Assembly (NCBI GenBank): GCA_000310025.1
Contig: FN649741.1
Span: 5,484,951-5,502,091, forward strand
Direction: 5' to 3'
DNA length: 17,141 bases
Origin: Ectocarpus siliculosus
Taxonomy: Eukaryota > Sar > Phaeophyceae > Ectocarpales > Ectocarpaceae
Shown: piece by piece, positions 16,638 to 17,141 of the stretch
Layout: every line of letters begins with the position of its first letter
How positions within the stretch are numbered: position 1 is the stretch's first letter
Translations under genes and position numbers: made by a program
Notes under the pieces: model-generated
Databases searched by the model: none
The model's input: the letters and a program-made list of their open reading frames with translations, nothing else
What the model was told of the DNA's origin: nothing

Positions 16638-17141
16638 GGGGGGGGGGGGGGGGGGGGGAAAGGGCTTAACTTTTTTTTACAAAGGAAGCCCCCCCCCCCG
16701 GGGCATTGGGGGGCCCCCCCCCCCGCGGGCCAAGCACAAAAACCATTTTTTTTCCCCTTTAAAAAATAAAAAAACCCCCCCCCCTTTCCACCTTGGAAAG
16801 AGGGGGAATTTTTGAACCACACTTAAAGGCCCTCAAAAAAAATTTCTTTTCTGGGAACCCCCCCCCAAAACAAAACGGGAAGCCCACCAATCCGCCCGGG
16901 GGCGAAAAAAACTTTCCCAACCCCCTTCCTTTTTCCCCCCCCCCAATTTTTCAAATTAAACCTCTAAACCCCCTGCCCTTGAAATTTTTTTTCTGCGGGG
17001 GGAGAACCCCAAAAAATGAACAAGGGCCGATTTGGGGAACTTAACCCCCGCCCGTTTCAAGAACCTACCCCCCCCCCTTACCAACACCGGGGGCCTTTCC
17101 AACAAAATTTACAATTAAACCAAAAACCCCCCCAAAAAATT
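16638..17141. other. Low-quality sequence after a 21-base G run
   Basis: After G21 at 16638-16658, the sequence becomes dense runs of C, G, A or T of 4-12 bases with almost no ordinary sequence. This differs sharply from the rest of the window. It is what a sequencing read looks like after polymerase slippage on a long homopolymer. Frames here encode only Gly, Pro, Lys and Phe runs. I annotate nothing in it. Confidence 0.75.

Noticed and set aside
16581-17044. Open frames rich in Gly, Pro and Phe near the right end
   Set aside because: They lie in stuttered homopolymer sequence that looks like a read-quality failure.
1-17141. CRISPR array, bacterial operon or defence island
   Set aside because: No regularly spaced repeats with unique spacers, and the genes are spliced and eukaryotic in style.

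Overview
The window is nuclear DNA from an intron-rich eukaryote. Genes are split by GT-AG introns of about 250-1,450 bases, there are no operons or Shine-Dalgarno sites, and proteins carry long Gln, Gly, Ala and Ser runs. A tRNA-derived SINE-like repeat and a degenerate DDE transposon are also present. The style (GC-rich exons, CAG/GGC-rich coding repeats, several introns of up to a kilobase or more) fits a stramenopile, perhaps a brown alga. That placement is inference; nothing in the window proves the species.

Layout. (1) Positions 1-3687, minus strand: four exons of a gene that runs off the left edge. Its product starts with a helical domain resembling harmonin-N/PAH domains, followed by a very long low-complexity tail with a polyQ block and a basic nuclear-localisation-like motif. 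(2) Positions 3688-9944: a transposon- and repeat-rich intergenic stretch. It holds a SINE-like repeat (4028-4310, second copy 8676-8903, tail-only piece 8331-8378), a degenerate IS630/Tc1-mariner-like transposase gene with its own intron (5798-7519), homopolymer tracts and one possible orphan membrane exon (9203-9306). (3) Positions 9945-15168, minus strand: a complete eight-exon gene. I reconstructed it exon by exon with consistent splice phases to a 388-residue protein with seven membrane segments, resembling the THH1/TOM1/TOM3 family. (4) Positions 15169-16640: intergenic, with a possible divergent first exon at 15557. (5) From about 16638 to the end the sequence looks like a sequencing artefact: a 21-base G run followed by stuttering homopolymers. 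It should not be annotated.

The two real genes lie on the same strand about 6 kb apart and have no evident functional link. The main points for a second look are: the N-terminal-domain/low-complexity gene; a skippable hydrophilic exon in the membrane protein; the near-uniform phase-2 introns at AG|G sites; a transposase that has lost its central catalytic part; an apparently undescribed SINE-like family; and a strong excess of the octamer ACTGCTGT/ACAGCAGT across the window. No CRISPR array, rRNA or intact tRNA gene was seen.
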